Below are positions 1 through 9,090 of a DNA stretch of 64,000 bases, piece after piece. The position numbers and the translations under genes are program-made. Each line of letters begins with the position of its first letter. Position 1 is the first letter of the stretch. Where the stretch lies: positions 20,925 through 84,924 of the forward strand of contig JAILQX010000025.1 in assembly GCA_024698705.1 (NCBI GenBank). The letters are read 5' to 3'. The notes below the pieces were generated by a model. That model searched no databases and was not told the origin of the DNA. It saw only the letters and a program-made list of their open reading frames with translations. The DNA is from Lachnospiraceae bacterium. GTDB taxonomy: Bacteria > Bacillota > Clostridia > Lachnospirales > Lachnospiraceae.

Positions 1-161
1 GTGTTTCCATCATGTACCACCATATATTGTGGTTGTGCTTAAGGTGGGGGTGTTTTTTGTGTTATTTGCACTAAAAAGCTGTAAAAATTTTGTTAGATTT
101 GTCCCGCAAAAAAGTCTCTGCCAACGCTCTGATTCATGAAAGATCAATGGAAAAACAGCAT
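1..161. other. Left edge, no supported gene
   Basis: I see no convincing coding region here. The plus-strand ORF that starts at 90 runs antisense into the fusion gene and lacks a ribosome binding site. The segment is AT-rich and lies beyond the terminator of the gene on its right. Confidence 0.4.
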
Positions 162-190
162 AAAAAAAGCAGGAACACGAGGTTCCTGCC
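162..190 (-). terminator. Rho-independent terminator of the channel/cNMP/fusion operon
   Basis: An 8-bp GC-rich stem (GCAGGAAC/GTTCCTGC, loop of 5) is followed on the minus strand by seven T residues. It lies 21 nt beyond the stop codon of the fusion gene. Confidence 0.85.
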
Positions 191-210
191 CTTAATAATG
201 TCGATTGAAT

Positions 211-2655
211 TCAGTTTTTCACGACTGTCGTGCCAAGTATCACCCCGCACAGATCTTCGAATTCCATGCCGGCTGTCTTTGCTTCAAGCACAAAATGTGC
301 ATCCGAATACAACTGAGGCAGTGAATCACACTCCAGACATACGAATGAGCCGTCATCACGCACGATAAAATCCATCTTTGCATAAGCCATGACACCCAGT
401 ACCTCCGTAACGGTCTCCGCAGCCTCCTTGAGCTTTTCTGCAAGTTCATTCGGTATATCCGCAGGACACTTGGGCTTGCGCTTTCCTTCGAGCGTCATAC
501 CGGACTCTTCATCCACTGTTTCCAGAGGCAGAACTTCAAGCACAGGCAATGCCTTTCCGTGCAGTGTGCCTACGGCGAATTCACGTCCGGCCACATATTC
601 TTCCACAAGGATATCGCTCTCCCACTTAAATGCTTCACGAACTGCCTTCTGATATGCGTTCACATCGTTTGCGACCGAGATACCTATTCCGATACCGCCG
701 TTGTTCGGCTTAACGATAACGGGATAATTAAGTCCGCATGCCTCAGGCATAACAAGCTTCTTGCCACGGAATACAACATATCCAAGCGGAACCGGTACCC
801 CTGCTGCAGCCATGAGCTGCTTTGCGACCGACTTGTTCGAAGACAAAGCCGAAGAAAAATAATCGCAGCCTGTATAGCTTATGCCGATAAGGTCGAGCAT
901 GGACTGTACCTTTCCGTTCTCGCCGTTTGAGCCGTGAAGCGCTATGAACACCATGTCAGCCTGTCTGCATATCTGTATGACATTCGGTCCGAAATAAGCC
1001 GGCGACTGATCCGTACGGCGCTTTCTCACCGCCCAGAGATCCGGTATGTCATCCGGAATATCCGAAAGCTCGAGCGAATACTTATCGGGATCAACAAATG
1101 CATCCTTTATATTTTCTTCCGTTTCGCCGTATCCCATAAATGAATCCAGTAATATGACGTTATGTCCCTGACCTTTGAGTATCTCCGATACGGTATAGCC
1201 GGTACGAAGAGAGAGATTTCTCTCATTTGACAGACCGCCCGCAAGAACGACGATATTGATCTCTTCCGCAAGCTCGGGATCTATCACCGTTTCTTCAGCG
1301 AGATCTTCTACGGCCAGATCCGAACCGTCCATGTTGAGTTCCAGGGTATTCATCATTTCCTTGGTCATCGATAGTATCTGAAGGACTCCTCGCACCTTGT
1401 CGGGCGGCAGATCCAGATCATACCTTTTCTTAAGTATCGTTTGTACCTGTGCCACAAGCACACTGCTTGCATGCTGTACCAGGAAATTCGAAAAGTTTAT
1501 GATACGGTTGATCTTCTTTGATCTTAACAGATCATCAACCATATCGATGATCTTTAACATATCACCCAGTTCAAAGCTCTCGGTTATACCTCTGACAGCC
1601 TCCAGAAACTCCGGCTTTTCTTTTGAATACATGATGCAGTAAGCGAGCAGATAAGCCGTGTTGTCGGAGTATGTCGGGTCTGCGACCATATCACACAATA
1701 TCCCCAGATAATCAGTAACGGTATGCTCACTTCCGATCGCAAATGCCTTCTGTACAAGGATCCCGACCAGCTTGTTTGTTTCACTCTTTTCCTTATCATT
1801 TACGGCGGAACGGATCATCGAATTAAAGAACTGATCCATGATCTGCATCTCCGGCCTCTGTCCGTTCGGATTGACATGGATCGCATATTCCCCGTTCTCT
1901 CCGAAATCAAAAAAAGTTACCGGCGAATGTGCCTCCGCAAATCCGAACCTTCCGTAATCATATCCGATATAATATGTCTTTTTTCCGATATCGTTCATCA
2001 GGATATTGACATAGTCAAAGTCAACGTTATGATTCTCGATCACGTCCTGCCTTAAAAGTATCCTGTCGCGGTAATGCTCCACGAACTTGTCCGAAAAGCC
2101 CTGTCCGTCAAAACTTACGCATCGCATCGGGGTGTCATTTAAGATCGCTACGTATTTGGCCTTATTTCCGCCCTTGGAATGACCGAGTACCGTAACGTTC
2201 CAATCCTCCAGATGCATCTTCTGATATACCGCACGATACCATTCCAGGGCATTGATCTGCTGGAGAGAATCGATCTGGTTAGCACCCAAAAAATCATCCT
2301 CCCACTCGTTGCTTGCGGTACCGCGGAAGGCTACTATCGCTTCATGTTCCTCATCCTCAAGAAATACTGCGGACACACCGCCACCGCCGCCGTATGCACG
2401 ATCCATATTGCTCTCTTCGATACGGATGTTCATCAGTTTATCATTCCTGCGGATAGCCATGATCAGATTCTTCCAGTCATTTCCAAGCATAAATGATGCG
2501 TAATTGTATTCGTCATCAATCTTGCTCATATCTATTCCATCAAGACACTCACGAACCGTTTTACCATGTTCCGAGAGTATTCTCGGGAACGGTCCTGTTC
2601 CGGGAAGATATACCATATTCTCCAAAAGGAGCAACTCATCCATTTTCAGATACAT
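211..2655 (-). CDS. Mbeg1-like (DUF2974) alpha/beta hydrolase fused to D-Ala-D-Ala-ligase-like ATP-grasp domain
   Basis: Two-domain protein of 814 residues. The N-terminal part resembles DUF2974/Mbeg1-like hydrolases, with a nucleophile elbow GHSKGG near residue 160 and a possible His in EAHSPVTFF. A helical linker follows. From about residue 470 it resembles D-alanine-D-alanine ligase: GGLSNERNLSL, an HGSNGENG block, the ATP-grasp segment VIVKPNNGGIGIG and a C-terminal metal-site block ECDSLPQ. In typical Ddl the last block reads as E-V-N; here Asn is Asp, so the substrate may not be D-Ala. The track start is a TTG overlapping GGAGGA; that GGAGGA sits 7 nt before the ATG at 2655, which I take as the start. 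It is the last gene of an operon with a K+ channel and a cNMP-binding protein. Family membership of both halves is fairly clear; the combined function is unknown. Confidence 0.8.
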   Translation of the reverse strand: MYLKMDELLLLENMVYLPGTGPFPRILSEHGKTVRECLDGIDMSKIDDEYNYASFMLGNDWKNLIMAIRRNDKLMNIRIEESNMDRAYGGGGGVSAVFLEDEEHEAIVAFRGTASNEWEDDFLGANQIDSLQQINALEWYRAVYQKMHLEDWNVTVLGHSKGGNKAKYVAILNDTPMRCVSFDGQGFSDKFVEHYRDRILLRQDVIENHNVDFDYVNILMNDIGKKTYYIGYDYGRFGFAEAHSPVTFFDFGENGEYAIHVNPNGQRPEMQIMDQFFNSMIRSAVNDKEKSETNKLVGILVQKAFAIGSEHTVTDYLGILCDMVADPTYSDNTAYLLAYCIMYSKEKPEFLEAVRGITESFELGDMLKIIDMVDDLLRSKKINRIINFSNFLVQHASSVLVAQVQTILKKRYDLDLPPDKVRGVLQILSMTKEMMNTLELNMDGSDLAVEDLAEETVIDPELAEEINIVVLAGGLSNERNLSLRTGYTVSEILKGQGHNVILLDSFMGYGETEENIKDAFVDPDKYSLELSDIPDDIPDLWAVRKRRTDQSPAYFGPNVIQICRQADMVFIALHGSNGENGKVQSMLDLIGISYTGCDYFSSALSSNKSVAKQLMAAAGVPVPLGYVVFRGKKLVMPEACGLNYPVIVKPNNGGIGIGISVANDVNAYQKAVREAFKWESDILVEEYVAGREFAVGTLHGKALPVLEVLPLETVDEESGMTLEGKRKPKCPADIPNELAEKLKEAAETVTEVLGVMAYAKMDFIVRDDGSFVCLECDSLPQLYSDAHFVLEAKTAGMEFEDLCGVILGTTVVKN

Positions 2656-2671
2656 CAGTCTGTCCTCCAAA

Positions 2672-3154
2672 CTAATTTGATTCTATCTCCTCGATCAGAG
2701 CCTGAAATACAAGATTCAGGTTTTCATTTTCAAGGCGCATGTTACGCACCAGGTTCACGCTGATATAACGAAGAAGCTCCACACCCGCTTTCGGATGTGC
2801 TTCCACATATGCATTGAATGCGCGGTCATCTATCGACAATGTCCTGCATGAAGTAACGGCATGCACCGTTGCGGAACGTTTGTCCTCATCGATCATGGCC
2901 ATCTCTCCGAACACCGGCTTCATTGAATCATCCAGGGACGCGCATACAAATTTTTCTCCGTACAATGTGGACCTGATAATGTCAACTTTTCCCTCAAGAA
3001 GGATGAACATCTCCCTGCCCTTTTCGCCATCACTTATGATGTCTGTGTCCGCTTCGAACCGTCTCTCCTTAAGACTTTCGAACAAGCTTGTCATATCCTC
3101 CTCCGAAAGTTTTTTAAAGAAAGGGAAATCCTTTAATACATGATGATCGGACAT
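2672..3154 (-). CDS. Cyclic-nucleotide-binding domain protein
   Basis: A 160-residue stand-alone cNMP-binding (CAP_ED) domain. The phosphate-binding cassette is visible as FGEMAMIDEDKRSATV, with the family Glu and Arg in place. There is no DNA-binding HTH, so it is not a CRP-type regulator, and there are no membrane segments. Its ATG overlaps the stop of the upstream channel gene (TAATG), indicating translational coupling. I infer it senses a nucleotide and modulates the channel or the downstream fusion enzyme. The ligand cannot be read from the sequence. Confidence 0.85.
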   Translation of the reverse strand: MSDHHVLKDFPFFKKLSEEDMTSLFESLKERRFEADTDIISDGEKGREMFILLEGKVDIIRSTLYGEKFVCASLDDSMKPVFGEMAMIDEDKRSATVHAVTSCRTLSIDDRAFNAYVEAHPKAGVELLRYISVNLVRNMRLENENLNLVFQALIEEIESN

Positions 3155-4314
3155 TATTTTTCCTCCCCAAGTATGATGGCACCCATATTTGCTCCGAGTA
3201 CGAAATCATCCGGTGGATTCAGTTTAGGTGCATTTGTTTCAAGTTTCTTTACGTCTTTGAGTTTCTGAACTATTTCCCCGTAATTTGTGGACTTCTGTGC
3301 CTCAGAGAGTATCCTGTGTTTGATCTCTTTTTCAACTCCGATATTCTCAAGAACACCGAGAAGCAAAAATCCCTTATCTTTCTTATATTTTGTAAACAGT
3401 TCTCCGTATGTACGGCCGGCCCATTCATCCTCTATCGGTATGATCTGGACCGATACACCGTCGCCGTTGTCGAGGAACGAGCTCATGACCTTGCTCATGC
3501 CGCTGTAATTTGTCGAGGTCGCCAGGATGTACCTGGTGTACTCATCTGCGTATATAACTTCAGCACAGTTCTGCACCTCAAGATACGTCTTGTAACGCTC
3601 CGTACGTACCTCTGCGCAGATATGACATTTTGCATTCATATTCCTGAACATCAATGCACTCACAAACACTCTCGAATCCACGAGTTCGTCATCGAGCGAC
3701 TCCTGATTCTCTCCTATTATGAGCACCTTTGATGCTGATTTCGCATTGGCCTTTATAAGTGTCTGTTCTTCGGTATAATCTCCGCGCAGTATATTGAGTC
3801 CTTTGAGAGATCTGTCATCGCGCAACACGTCAAGCTTCGACTCTTCCGTGCTGCTTATCAGTATCAGATCCGAAGCCTTGAGTTCTTTATTTTTACGTAA
3901 AATATCAAGGAGAAGTCCCTTGATATCATTTTTCCATCCACATATGATGATATGATCTTTCATTTCCTGCATCTTTCTGCGTCCTCTTTGCCTATTCAAC
4001 CGCTTCGTGACCATTGCCGACGATATGTAACCCGTGATCGTCGACAGACCGATCATCCCGAGTATCAGCACCAGGATGCCGATCATCCTTCCCGGAAGAC
4101 TTTCGGTGAATACGTAATCATTGCCCGCCATCGACAGCACATTAAATACGACCACATCAACAAAACGGATATCCTCGCCCGCTGAGATCAGGGTCTTGTA
4201 ACAGACCGCACATACCGCCAGATATACCAGTACGATGACCATGATAGTGTCGATATGATTCTCTCTCGTAAGACGCTTAATTTTTCGAAACAGCCTTCGC
4301 AGTTTTACTTTCAT
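3154..4314 (-). CDS. Ion channel with RCK/TrkA-N-like cytoplasmic domain
   Basis: A 386-residue membrane protein. The N-terminus has a basic start, a membrane helix around residues 22-43, a re-entrant/pore-like segment (VLSMAGNDYVFTES) and a second helix around 75-98. The cytoplasmic part begins DHIIICGWKNDIKG, a Rossmann-type nucleotide-binding fold as in RCK/TrkA-N or CASTOR/POLLUX-like channels. The canonical TVGYG selectivity filter is absent (LSMAGND in its place), so ion selectivity is uncertain. It heads the operon with a cNMP-binding protein. It is probably a ligand-gated potassium or cation channel. Confidence 0.7.
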   Translation of the reverse strand: MKVKLRRLFRKIKRLTRENHIDTIMVIVLVYLAVCAVCYKTLISAGEDIRFVDVVVFNVLSMAGNDYVFTESLPGRMIGILVLILGMIGLSTITGYISSAMVTKRLNRQRGRRKMQEMKDHIIICGWKNDIKGLLLDILRKNKELKASDLILISSTEESKLDVLRDDRSLKGLNILRGDYTEEQTLIKANAKSASKVLIIGENQESLDDELVDSRVFVSALMFRNMNAKCHICAEVRTERYKTYLEVQNCAEVIYADEYTRYILATSTNYSGMSKVMSSFLDNGDGVSVQIIPIEDEWAGRTYGELFTKYKKDKGFLLLGVLENIGVEKEIKHRILSEAQKSTNYGEIVQKLKDVKKLETNAPKLNPPDDFVLGANMGAIILGEEK

Positions 4315-4346
4315 ATCAGTGTTCCCGCATAACCTGTGATCAAACC

Positions 4347-5444
4347 TTATACATTGAATCTGAAAAGGATGACGTCTCCGTCCTTTACCACGTAATCCTT
4401 TCCTTCCATGCCGACAAGTCCCTTCTCTCTTGCTGCCGCAAGACTTCCCTGTTCAAGCAGATCCTTGTAATTGACGACTTCAGCCTTTATGAAGCCCCTT
4501 TCAAAGTCCGTGTGGATCTTTCCGGCTGCCTGCGGTGCTTTCGTTCCGATCTTTATCGTCCAGGCTCTGCACTCATCCTCTCCTGCAGTCAAAAAGCTCA
4601 TAAGATTAAGCAAACGATAACTTGCTGATATGAGCTTGTCCAGTCCCGATTCCTTAAGTCCGAGATCCTCTAAGAACATAGCTTTCTCGTCATCATCAAG
4701 CTCTGCTATCTCCTGTTCTATCTGGGCACAGATCACAAATACCTCCGAGCCGTTTGCCGCCGCATAATCCCTTACAGCCTTAACATGTGCATTACCTGCT
4801 CCGTCATCGGCAAGATCATCCTCTCCGACATTTGCCGCAAATATGACCGGCTTTGCGGTAAGAAGATTGTATGTTGCAATAAATCCCTCTTCATCCTCAT
4901 CACCGCACTCAAAGCTTATCGCAAGCTTTCCTGCTTCAAGATGAGCTATGAGTCTCTTTATGAATTCAACCTCTTTTGCTATCTTTTTGTCATTGTTTGC
5001 AGCCCTGCCCTGCTTTGCAAGACGTCTTTCCAGCACCTCTATATCGGCAAATATAAGCTCGAGATTGATGGTTTCTATATCACGCAGCGGATCAACGCTT
5101 CCGTCAACATGGACAACATTGCTGTCCTCAAAGCATCTTACGACATGTACGAGCGCATCCACCTCTCTGATATTTGCCAGAAACTGGTTACCAAGTCCTT
5201 CTCCCTTGCTCGCTCCCTTGACAAGCCCCGCTATGTCGACAAACTCTATGACTGCGGGTGTAACCTTCTTTGTATGGTACAGTTCTCCGAGCAGCTTTAT
5301 CCTTTCATCCGGTACGGCCACGACTCCAACGTTCGGATCTATCGTACAGAACGGATAATTTGCCGACTCCGCTCCCGCCTTTGTAAGTGAATTGAATAAT
5401 GTGGATTTGCCTACGTTTGGCAGACCCAAAATGCCTAGTTTCAT
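4347..5444 (-). CDS. ychF: Redox-regulated ATPase YchF (Obg family)
   Basis: 365 residues, the normal YchF length. It has the P-loop GLPNVGKST, switch II ([10 protein letters not shown]) and a G4 position altered to NVGE. That change gives YchF its preference for ATP over GTP. The C-terminal TGS-like domain ends with [11 protein letters not shown], the characteristic YchF tail. It binds ribosomes and acts in stress and translation control. The start follows AAGGAG with good spacing. It has its own promoter (separate entry). Confidence 0.97.
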   Translation of the reverse strand: MKLGILGLPNVGKSTLFNSLTKAGAESANYPFCTIDPNVGVVAVPDERIKLLGELYHTKKVTPAVIEFVDIAGLVKGASKGEGLGNQFLANIREVDALVHVVRCFEDSNVVHVDGSVDPLRDIETINLELIFADIEVLERRLAKQGRAANNDKKIAKEVEFIKRLIAHLEAGKLAISFECGDEDEEGFIATYNLLTAKPVIFAANVGEDDLADDGAGNAHVKAVRDYAAANGSEVFVICAQIEQEIAELDDDEKAMFLEDLGLKESGLDKLISASYRLLNLMSFLTAGEDECRAWTIKIGTKAPQAAGKIHTDFERGFIKAEVVNYKDLLEQGSLAAAREKGLVGMEGKDYVVKDGDVILFRFNV

Positions 5445-5500
5445 GATCTATCTCCTTGCACCCGTAAATACGGGATAATTTATATTTTGTATTTTTTAAG

Positions 5501-5546
5501 CCCGATGTAACTAGTGTATTATAACATCGGACCCTGTTTTTCTCAA
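5501..5546 (-). promoter_or_regulatory. ychF promoter with flanking inverted repeat
   Basis: On the minus strand TTGAGA is separated by 17 bp from a perfect TATAAT (5518-5523). An inverted repeat CCGATGT/ACATCGG flanks the -10 box. Its outer arm lies upstream of the transcription start, so it is more likely a DNA operator than an RNA hairpin. The leader also holds a short CCCGTA/TACGGG stem near 5461-5474. Confidence 0.75.
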
Positions 5547-5582
5547 TAGCGCAGCACAACAAAAAGAACTGCCGCGGATAAA

Positions 5583-5617
5583 TAAAAAGAACTGCCGATC
5601 GTCTCGGCAGCTCTTTG
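5583..5617 (-). terminator. Rho-independent terminator after the histidine phosphatase gene
   Basis: The minus strand reads AGAGCTGCCGA, loop, TCGGCAGTTCTTTTT. A 7-bp core stem extends through A-T pairs and is followed by five T residues, just past the stop at 5651. Confidence 0.85.
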
Positions 5618-5650
5618 TTATCTGATTTGTGATCGCATGGACCGTCCATG

Positions 5651-6202
5651 TCATATAAGCCTCAAAAGCTTGCAGTTTTCTATTCCGACAGACCAATAAT
5701 CCTTTATGGGGATATTTCTGATCCTGTTTATTATGCTTAAGTTCATGGCTCCATGTCCGACTATCAGGATATCCTTGCCTTCCGTGAGGAGAGGATATAC
5801 CATCTCGTCAAGAAAAGCGCCCGTCCTTTCGAACAATTCTTCAAAGCTCTCTCCGTCTTCTACCGGAACCGTATACTTTTCCGGTTCCTTAAATAAAACA
5901 TTTACGGGACAGCCCGGGATCTTGAAGCTGTTCTCCACGCCTTCGTATATACCAAAGCACATTTCGACCAGCCTTGTATCTTCGATGATCGGAATATCTC
6001 TGTCTCCTGCGATTATCGCGGCGGTCTCGGCCGCTCTCTTTAAAGGAGATGTGTAGATGATATCCAGATTCACATCCGCATATGTGGCGGCTGCATCTCT
6101 TGCCATCTGCCTTCCGCTATCATTAAGAGGGATATCGGTCCTGCCCTGGAGTTTATGCATATCGTTCCAGTCGGTCCTTCCATGTCTCATAATATATAGC
6201 AT
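5651..6202 (-). CDS. Histidine phosphatase family protein
   Basis: 183 residues of the phosphoglycerate-mutase-like superfamily. The RHG motif is in MRHGRTDWN, and the second conserved His lies in IVGHGAMN near residue 150. The phosphoryl-enzyme His and the flanking Arg are intact, so it should be active. Substrates in this family range from phosphosugars to nucleotides and cobalamin precursors, and none can be chosen here. The ATG follows GGGAGG at 7 nt. It lies 15 nt after the GGGtGRT gene and is probably co-transcribed with it. Confidence 0.88.
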   Translation of the reverse strand: MLYIMRHGRTDWNDMHKLQGRTDIPLNDSGRQMARDAAATYADVNLDIIYTSPLKRAAETAAIIAGDRDIPIIEDTRLVEMCFGIYEGVENSFKIPGCPVNVLFKEPEKYTVPVEDGESFEELFERTGAFLDEMVYPLLTEGKDILIVGHGAMNLSIINRIRNIPIKDYWSVGIENCKLLRLI

Positions 6203-6217
6203 TTAATGGCCTCCCGA

Positions 6218-7237
6218 TCAGAATTTGCCTGCTTTTGCAGCTTCTTCGATAGATACGGCTACGGCAACGGTCATACCAACCATAGGATTGTTACCTGCAC
6301 CGATAAGGCCCATCATCTCAACGTGAGCGGGAACTGAAGAAGAACCTGCGAACTGAGCGTCTGAATGCATACGTCCCATAGTATCTGTCATACCGTATGA
6401 AGCAGGACCTGCTGCCATGTTATCGGGATGAAGTGTACGTCCTGTACCGCCGCCTGAAGCAACTGAGAAATACTTCTTGCCTGCTTCAACTCTTTCCTTC
6501 TTGTATGTTCCTGCAACGGGATGCTGGAATCTTGTGGGGTTGGTTGAGTTACCTGTGATAGATACATCAACATTCTCCTTCCACATGATCGCAACGCCTT
6601 CCTGAACATCGTTTGCTCCGTAGCAGTTAACCTTTGCACGCGGAGAATCGGGATTCTTTGAATAACATTTACGGAAAACTTCTTTTACTTCGCCCGTGAA
6701 ATAATCATAATCCGTCTCAACATATGTAAATCCGTTTATTCTGGAAATGATCTGTGCTGCGTCTTTTCCAAGACCGTTAAGGATAACTCTTAAGGGTTTC
6801 TGACGAACCTTGTTGGCTTTCTCTGCAATACCGATAGCACCTTCGGCTGCCGCAAATGACTCATGTCCCGCAAGGAATGCGAAACACTCTGTGTCTTCTT
6901 CAAGAAGCATCTTTCCGAGGTTTCCGTGTCCAAGACCAACCTTACGTCTGTCTGCTACGGAACCGGGAATACAGAATGACTGAAGTCCCTCACCGATCGC
7001 TGCTGCTGCTTCCGATGCTTTTTTGCATCCTTTCTTGATAGCGATCGCTGCGCCTACGGTATAAGCCCACTTTGCGTTCTCGAAACAGATCGGCTGAATG
7101 CTCTCAACCTGCTTATATACATCAAGGCCTGCAGCTTTTGTGATCTCTGCCGCCTCTTCAACACTTCCGATTCCATACTCATTCAACTTAGCAAGAATCT
7201 GTTTTTCTCTTCTTTCATATGATTCAAATAATGCCAT
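6218..7237 (-). CDS. GGGtGRT family protein
   Basis: 339 residues. The signature SGGGTGRT that names the family lies near residue 270, followed by a Gly/Ala/Met-rich C-terminus with GLIGAGNNPMVGM. There are no membrane segments or signal peptide. The family is common in strict anaerobes and is typically found beside an Fe-S scaffold-like gene, as here. No biochemical role is established to my knowledge. The ATG is preceded by AGGAGG at good spacing. It lies 17 nt downstream of the Fe-S gene in the same operon. Confidence 0.9.
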   Translation of the reverse strand: MALFESYERREKQILAKLNEYGIGSVEEAAEITKAAGLDVYKQVESIQPICFENAKWAYTVGAAIAIKKGCKKASEAAAAIGEGLQSFCIPGSVADRRKVGLGHGNLGKMLLEEDTECFAFLAGHESFAAAEGAIGIAEKANKVRQKPLRVILNGLGKDAAQIISRINGFTYVETDYDYFTGEVKEVFRKCYSKNPDSPRAKVNCYGANDVQEGVAIMWKENVDVSITGNSTNPTRFQHPVAGTYKKERVEAGKKYFSVASGGGTGRTLHPDNMAAGPASYGMTDTMGRMHSDAQFAGSSSVPAHVEMMGLIGAGNNPMVGMTVAVAVSIEEAAKAGKF

Positions 7238-7254
7238 TGTTATTGTCCTCCTGA

Positions 7255-7947
7255 TTACTCTTTACGTGGATCGATGAATCTTACAGCGTCAGCAACACGA
7301 CCATACTGTCCTGAAGCCTTTTCAAGGGCTGTCTTAGCATCGTCACCGGCCTTAATGAAATCCATCATCTTACCGAAGTTAACATACTTGTAACCGATTA
7401 TCTCGTCATCCTCGTCAAGAGCAAGCTCTGTAACATAACCATCGGTCATTTCCAGATATCTGGGACCTTTTTCCTTTGTGCCGTACATTGTACCAACCAT
7501 GGATCTGCTTCCCTTACCGAGATCTTCAAGACCAGCACCGATCTGAAGTCCGTCCTCAGAGAATGCACTCTGTGTACGACCGTAAACGATCTGAAGGAAC
7601 AGCTCTCTCATAGCTGTATTGATAGCATCACATACAAGGTCCGTATTAAGTGCTTCAAGGATCGTAAGTCCCGGTAAAATCTCTGCTGCCATAGCTGCAG
7701 AATGGGTCATTCCCGAACATCCTATTGTCTCAACAAGAGCTTCCTGGATGATACCGTCCTTAACATTGAGTGAAAGCTTACATGTTCCCTGCTGAGGTGC
7801 ACACCAGCCAATACCATGTGTGTATCCGGAGATATCTTTGATCTCTTTGGCTTTTACCCATTTTGCCTCTTCCGGAATGGGTGCTGCGCCATGGGAAACT
7901 CCCTGAGTAACCGGACACATGTTCTTTACTTCCGTTGAATAAATCAT
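7255..7947 (-). CDS. Fe-S cluster scaffold-like protein paired with GGGtGRT
   Basis: 230 residues. Cysteines are arranged as WCAPQQGTC, GCSGM and LVCDAI, in a layout reminiscent of NifU/IscU-N scaffolds but extended at both ends. It always appears to travel with the GGGtGRT protein in anaerobes, so the two probably form a complex or act on one cofactor; that is inference. The start follows GGAGGA. A 190-nt leader lies upstream. The high number of common codons in both genes hints at strong expression. Confidence 0.8.
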   Translation of the reverse strand: MIYSTEVKNMCPVTQGVSHGAAPIPEEAKWVKAKEIKDISGYTHGIGWCAPQQGTCKLSLNVKDGIIQEALVETIGCSGMTHSAAMAAEILPGLTILEALNTDLVCDAINTAMRELFLQIVYGRTQSAFSEDGLQIGAGLEDLGKGSRSMVGTMYGTKEKGPRYLEMTDGYVTELALDEDDEIIGYKYVNFGKMMDFIKAGDDAKTALEKASGQYGRVADAVRFIDPRKE

Positions 7948-8084
7948 ATATATTTCCTCCTACAGTTATATATTTATGGTTATGTTCCCGGCGTTCATCC
8001 GGGATTTTACCCATTTTTTTCTCAGACCGCTACATAAAGGGACCGCCACGTCCGACCGTTCCCCGATCAACAGCAGTTTAATCT

Positions 8085-8113
8085 ATTCTACTCTATTTAC
8101 ACTGATATGAAAA
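8085..8113 (-). promoter_or_regulatory. Candidate promoter of the Fe-S/GGGtGRT/phosphatase operon
   Basis: TAGAAT (8085-8090) with a weak -35 TTTTCA 17 bp upstream on the minus strand. The transcript would carry a ~140-nt leader with a CCCGG/CCGGG stem. The -35 match is poor. Confidence 0.35.
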
Positions 8114-8140
8114 GAAAAAAAATAAACATATTTGATGCAT

Positions 8141-8665
8141 TTACAGGATGCTCTCCTTGCTTATCAGCTGGCTGACGGAATCAACATCCTTTATGTGCCG
8201 CAACGTGAACGCGGTCTGATCGGAAGGCTTTCTGCTGTATCCCGATGTCTCCGTTCCGCTTGCGAAGTATATATTGCCCGTACCATCCGGAAATAACTCC
8301 GTACTGAAATCCGGAAGATGACTCCTCTCCACGCTTCTTATCCTGTTGCTTTCGTTTATGATGATCCTCTGATTGGTTATCACATAAAAAGTATTGCTGT
8401 TCTTATATGCTTTTACGATCAGCCGGCCTATCGACATATAAAGTCCTATAGCCACAAACACCATGCCGTATAATGCCACGCCCGCAGATCCGGAAGCAAC
8501 TATGGCACCTATGGTCCAGAATATGGCAAAGCCTGCCCATACGACACTGAACGGTATGAGATACGCATCCTCTTTTGAAAGCAGTTTTCCGGGCTCCGGC
8601 TTTCCGGTCCACATCTCAAATTCATCAAGTCTCATCAGATCCTTGAACCAAGTCTTTTCTTTCAT
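8141..8665 (-). CDS. PH domain-containing membrane protein
   Basis: 174 residues. Two membrane helices (about 38-60 and 64-85) are followed by a bacterial PH-like domain: NTFYVITNQRIIINE, then RSVERSHLPD. This is the YdbS/bPH layout, facing the cytoplasm. The function is unknown; such proteins are membrane-associated scaffolds or stress proteins. It is the last gene of the long run that includes rsgA and the PASTA kinase, 15 nt after the PPOX-like gene. The start follows CGGAGAAAG. Confidence 0.75.
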   Translation of the reverse strand: MKEKTWFKDLMRLDEFEMWTGKPEPGKLLSKEDAYLIPFSVVWAGFAIFWTIGAIVASGSAGVALYGMVFVAIGLYMSIGRLIVKAYKNSNTFYVITNQRIIINESNRIRSVERSHLPDFSTELFPDGTGNIYFASGTETSGYSRKPSDQTAFTLRHIKDVDSVSQLISKESIL

Positions 8666-8680
8666 CGTGCTTTCTCCGTT

Positions 8681-9073
8681 TTAGAATGTAACAGTTTTGG
8701 GCGGCTCTGTAAATGATGAGAATACAGCCGTTGCATCCTTGAAGTATAATACCTCAGTATTGTCATCCTCTGCCGAATACATGGCCTTTAACGAAGGATG
8801 CTCATCAAGCATGTGTGCCTTTGCTTCTATCCTGTCATCTCTTACCAGAGTACCTGCTACTCTGAGCCATCTGCCATCCTTGAACGCACAGATCTCAACC
8901 TTGGGATTGGCCCGGATCTGCTTTGATACATCCTTTGACTTGCCTGTCTGAATGTAAAGCTTTCCTTCAAATATGTCTGCCGTTCCGAACGGACGGACTC
9001 TGGGCTGATCCTTGTCCACCGTCGCAAGATAATATGTTTCCGCTTCCTTTAAAAATCTGTAAACCTCTTCCAT
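8681..9073 (-). CDS. Pyridoxamine 5'-phosphate oxidase-like flavoprotein
   Basis: 130 residues with the split-barrel FMN-binding pattern TYYLATVDKDQPRVRPFG near the N-terminus and VEICAFKDGRWLRV in the middle. The track ORF begins 18 codons earlier, but AAAGGA lies 6 nt before the ATG at 9073. That start also removes the run-in from the preceding gene. It is likely a small FMN- or F420/heme-binding protein of the PPOX class, not the B6 biosynthetic enzyme. Substrate unknown. Confidence 0.85.
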   Translation of the reverse strand: MEEVYRFLKEAETYYLATVDKDQPRVRPFGTADIFEGKLYIQTGKSKDVSKQIRANPKVEICAFKDGRWLRVAGTLVRDDRIEAKAHMLDEHPSLKAMYSAEDDNTEVLYFKDATAVFSSFTEPPKTVTF

Positions 9074-9090
9074 TTTCTGTCCTTTCCGCT

